From Aureobasidium sp. EXF-3400 (taxonomy: Eukaryota; Ascomycota; Dothideomycetes; Dothideales; Saccotheciaceae), in contig SWBL01000214.1 in NCBI GenBank assembly GCA_024195585.1, forward strand, positions 1 through 64,000: a stretch of DNA of 64,000 nucleotides, given 5' to 3'. Of this stretch, positions 61,279 through 64,000 are shown piece after piece. The translations under genes and the position numbers were made by a program. How positions within the stretch are numbered: the first letter of the stretch is position 1; each line of letters begins with the position of its first letter. Below the pieces are notes generated by a model. That model did not search any database and was not told where the DNA came from. It worked only from the letters and a program-made list of their open reading frames with translations.

Positions 61279-62973
61279 TTAAAAATTCCATGGTTCACTC
61301 AAAGTAACAGCTTCAGTCCAGATTTGCCAATGTGTGCTCTTTCCAAACCCATCGGGCGTCTGTTCAGCCATCATAGCCGAGATATCCACACAGCGACTGA
61401 AGAACGCTGTCACTTGTGGATCGCCAACTCGTCTGACTCGGCTCAAATCTGGCCCGCACCCACAGATTCGGAGCCGTTCTGGCACAAGATCGGAAAGAGA
61501 ATGGGCTGATACCTGAGTCAACTCGGATTGAGACATTTCCAGTTCGATGACACGGCGAGAGATTGCAGCAAGAACCTTTGCATCGAATGGCCCATCTGTT
61601 CCGCAACGATCCAAGAGTTCAATTGCCGCTGAGCGTATATCAAAATCTCTGCACTTCATTGCTGTGAAAGAAAGTGGTTGTACAAGACCGAGGTCAGCCG
61701 AGATCAAGAGTTCCCTATTCACTGGCACTCGAGATTCTCCAGACATGACCAACCTAGCATCCTCAATGATGCATCGGAAAATCTCGGTATAGGTGTCGTA
61801 GACGCATTCCTCTGGACGGAGGATTGTGGCCAGTCTTATCAAGCATGAATGACATTGCATCCGTAAGATAAGTAATCTCTGAATTTCCTGTGCTGAATGT
61901 TGTCCGATAGCGAGACTCAGTGTATGTGTGGTGGACATCATGTTCGCGATATGACGACCATGATCGATGTTAAGGTCTTGAGGATGAAAACGTATTGGCA
62001 CGTACTTGAAGGTCGACGCTCTATTCAGGAATTCGTAGGACGAGTGTAAGACACCGAGCGCTCGAAGCTCTTGTCCTTTCAGCCAGGGAAATGAAGAGAA
62101 ATCAAAAGTCTTTGGGCATGGGAGACGTGGTGGCAGTTCCGATGCATAGCTTGCAACGCTGATGTCAAGAGACAGTGCAGCTATGTCAATGACATCGATC
62201 AAGGCAAAGTCTGAGTTTTGTATCGGAACACTCGCTAGTGTGATCGCACCGTCTCGGCTTGGGTTCTGCTGACGAGAATGTAACAGAGCCAGAGCGCCTT
62301 GGAGGTGAGAAAGTGCTTGGACATGCCGATCCAAGAGCAAGTCGGTCATCACCAAGAGAAAACACATGCAAGCTATGTTCGAGACTTCTGTGGGTCTTGT
62401 TGCCAAGTCATGCTGTATCTGTTGGATGGCACGACCGTAGTACTTGCTCACGATTGAGAAGCGATCGTCCGTCCTGTAGCGTAGATGTATGACAGCCGTG
62501 CCCAACACGACACATGCAGCGTGAACTCCGAGATCGGTATGAGCAATCTGAGGCAATAGTTGCTTCCAGAACTGATCTGTTATTCCAGCTAAGCCATGCA
62601 TCTCACGGTAAAGGAACCCGCAACCGAGATCGAAGAACTCGAGCCCTTCTCCTTGTGCCTGGATACCAGTCCGTAAGTGAACTCGAGGAAGCGTAGTCAC
62701 GGACACAGGTAGTGTTGTTTCATCGGAAGACGGATCTTGACGATGCCAAGTACTGTAGCCTTCACAAGTCCGACCGCTCCTGGTGCATTTAGTACAGTCG
62801 GGACGAGTTTCATCGCATCGGACCTTTCGTTCTCTACGGTGGTCGTCATCAGCAATGTAAGCTTGATCTGTTCAAGATGCATCATACTTGCAAGTATAGC
62901 AGCCATTGCGTGACTGCCTCTTCACTAGAACGCGTGTTCGCTTCTGCTCGGTCTTTGGATTTTGTTGCACCAT
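61279..62973 (-). CDS. Zn2Cys6 transcription factor
   Basis: Exons 62888-62973 and 61279-62833; 546 aa. The short first exon supplies the first cysteine pair, SRNGCYTCK. The 54-nt intron (GTATGA..CGTAG) joins it to ERKVRCDETRPDCTKCTRSG and RTCEGY, completing the cluster. The remainder is a long helical regulatory region (VHAACVVLGTAVIHLRYRTD, ACMCFLLVMTDLLLDRHVQA, LSHLQGALALLHSRQQN) of the kind found in fungal regulators with a C6 finger and a fungal-specific domain. It is convergent with the secreted GMC gene, 135 bases apart; regulation of that gene is possible but not shown. Start chosen at the only Met before the zinc cluster. Confidence 0.85.
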
Positions 62974-63478
62974 GCTTCTTTCCTGGGACCAAAGACGTTG
63001 GTAAGGAGACGACAGAGGACTAGGCTTCAAACACCTCAACGTTAGACCAGCGACACTCGAATACCCATCATAGGACTTTTTGCAGACACGAACGATGAGT
63101 CAAAGTCCATGATGCTGGAAACAATGTAGAAAGGATGCCGTGGGGCTGGAAGTCAAAGACCGAGCGCACTGTCCACGACGCCACAATCCTTCGGTCCAAA
63201 CTTAAAGACCGAGCTTGCAACTTTCTAGCTTTGGTATCGCGTTTGCAAGGCAGCAATATTCATAGGGTGTCGGGGCCAGTGTCTCACACCTCGGTGATGG
63301 ATTTCTTTGATCTGCCTCGTGCGATCTGTGAATGTCTGCAGGAACGAACCGAACTCAAAGACCGAGCAGACAGCTTGGTTCTGCTTCCAAAGCGCAGCAC
63401 AAAAAAAACATAAAAGGTCAGCAAGATCATGGACAAGTATATCGAATCATCACGCAAGCTTGACATTCAATCTATATC
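62974..63478. other. Divergent promoter region
   Basis: About 500 bases between the Zn2Cys6 gene and the membrane-protein gene. No motif is recognised; CAAAGACCGAGC occurs three times with small changes (near 63155, 63206 and 63355). Confidence 0.45.
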
Positions 63479-64000
63479 ATGTTCAAGACCGCAACCAGTA
63501 AGCTCGTTGTGTATGCGACCGTAGCGATCAATGCTATAACGCTCCTCATATCTATCGCCTTGCTTGTCGTGAGCGCAGTAAGAAGTCCCACAAACTTGAT
63601 GTGTTTCTGAGCTGATCTCTTCTCATAAGTACTGGACATCGCGACCCGGACCACATGTCTACTACAGCACTTTCTGGACGATCTCTGCCAGTGCGTGTCT
63701 GATATTCCAGACAGCGGAACTCTCAAGCATTGTGCTCTTTGCTCCCCGCCACGGACGTGTGTATAACATCTTCCGTACGGTTCATCTGACAATCTGTGTC
63801 TTGACCGGCTCGATCACTGGTGTCTGTCACGCGATTGCGTCGAAGTCAGACACTGCAGCAATCGATCTTCTTTCTTGCCTTCAAGGTCTCGTTGGCCTGG
63901 TATACTATCGGCTCATCGTCAATCGCAAGTCAGAAGATCAATTCGAGCGGATCAGACTCATCGACACTCTACAAATTGACAGATGCTCACCGAAGTCCGA
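63479..64000 (+). CDS. Multi-span membrane protein, 3' end outside the window
   Basis: Exons 63479-63577 and 63630 to the edge; partial. Four membrane helices are visible: VVYATVAINAITLLISIALLVVSA, ending at the exon border; YYSTFWTISASACLIFQ; VHLTICVLTGSITGVCHAIA; and LLSCLQGLVGLVYYRLIV. The loop FAPRHGRVYNIFR is basic. The 52-nt intron (GTAAGA..CATAAG) joins VVSA to YWTSRPGPHVYY in frame. The small four-helix layout is common among fungal integral membrane proteins of unknown function; no named family is recognised. The protein continues past 64000 with a charged cytosolic segment (RKSEDQFERIRLIDTLQID). Confidence 0.6.

Noticed and set aside
1..64000. tRNA or rRNA genes
   Set aside because: I looked for GGTTCGAATCC-type T-arm words with matching arms and found only chance matches inside protein genes; a covariance-model scan would be needed to exclude intron-containing tRNAs.

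Overview
This window is nuclear DNA from a filamentous ascomycete (Pezizomycotina). Genes carry many short introns (about 44-60 nt is typical) with GT..AG ends and TAAC/CTRAY-like branch points. The gene content is fungal: Mrp51, the monopolin subunit Csm1/Pcs1, Bbc1, a DFG5/DCW1 cell-wall mannanase, an AFG1 ATPase, and several Zn2Cys6 regulators. A dothideomycete is my best guess from intron size and gene style, but this is not proven by the sequence. All exon joins were worked out by eye from splice signals, reading-frame continuity and family conservation.

Left part (1-26 kb) is mostly housekeeping: ribosomal protein eS17 (edge-truncated), mitochondrial Mrp51, Csm1/Pcs1, the RNA polymerase II CTD phosphatase Rtr1/RPAP2, the actin-patch SH3 protein Bbc1, a pair of unknown tail-anchored paralogues (10.5-13.7 kb) followed by an AT-rich block, GH76 DFG5/DCW1, an AN1 zinc-finger protein, queuine tRNA-ribosyltransferase, an alpha/beta hydrolase, a Zn2Cys6 regulator and AFG1.

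The middle (26.7-38 kb) is accessory and partly decayed. It holds an internal fragment of a DUF6536-type membrane protein, an unknown DUF3632-like protein, a short Zn2Cys6 regulator, a bZIP protein, a broken FAD monooxygenase and a broken O-methyltransferase (probably the remains of a secondary-metabolite locus), and an intact sulfotransferase.

From 38.5 to 53.9 kb lies the most interesting block, an apparent catabolic gene cluster: a cyclase-family metal hydrolase, a sugar-porter MFS transporter, a Gfo/Idh/MocA dehydrogenase, a tartrate/isopropylmalate-type decarboxylating dehydrogenase, a Zn2Cys6 regulator, a transaldolase paralogue and a succinate-semialdehyde-type aldehyde dehydrogenase. 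The three promoter regions that serve five of these enzymes carry an identical 8-mer, CGGCCGAT. It is present three times at the cyclase, as a 9-bp inverted pair between the Gfo/Idh and tartrate-type genes, and once between transaldolase and aldehyde dehydrogenase. A one-base variant (CCGGCCGTTCG) lies upstream of the regulator and of the transporter. I infer a regulon run by the cluster's own regulator for uptake and breakdown of an unidentified sugar or sugar acid.

The right end (54-64 kb) has relics of an aldehyde dehydrogenase and an amino-acid permease, a secreted GPI-type protein with an in-frame stop, a small conserved unknown, a secreted GMC flavoenzyme with a C-terminal apple-like domain, another Zn2Cys6 regulator, and an edge-truncated four-helix membrane protein. 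I saw no rRNA, convincing tRNA, CRISPR array or intact transposon.
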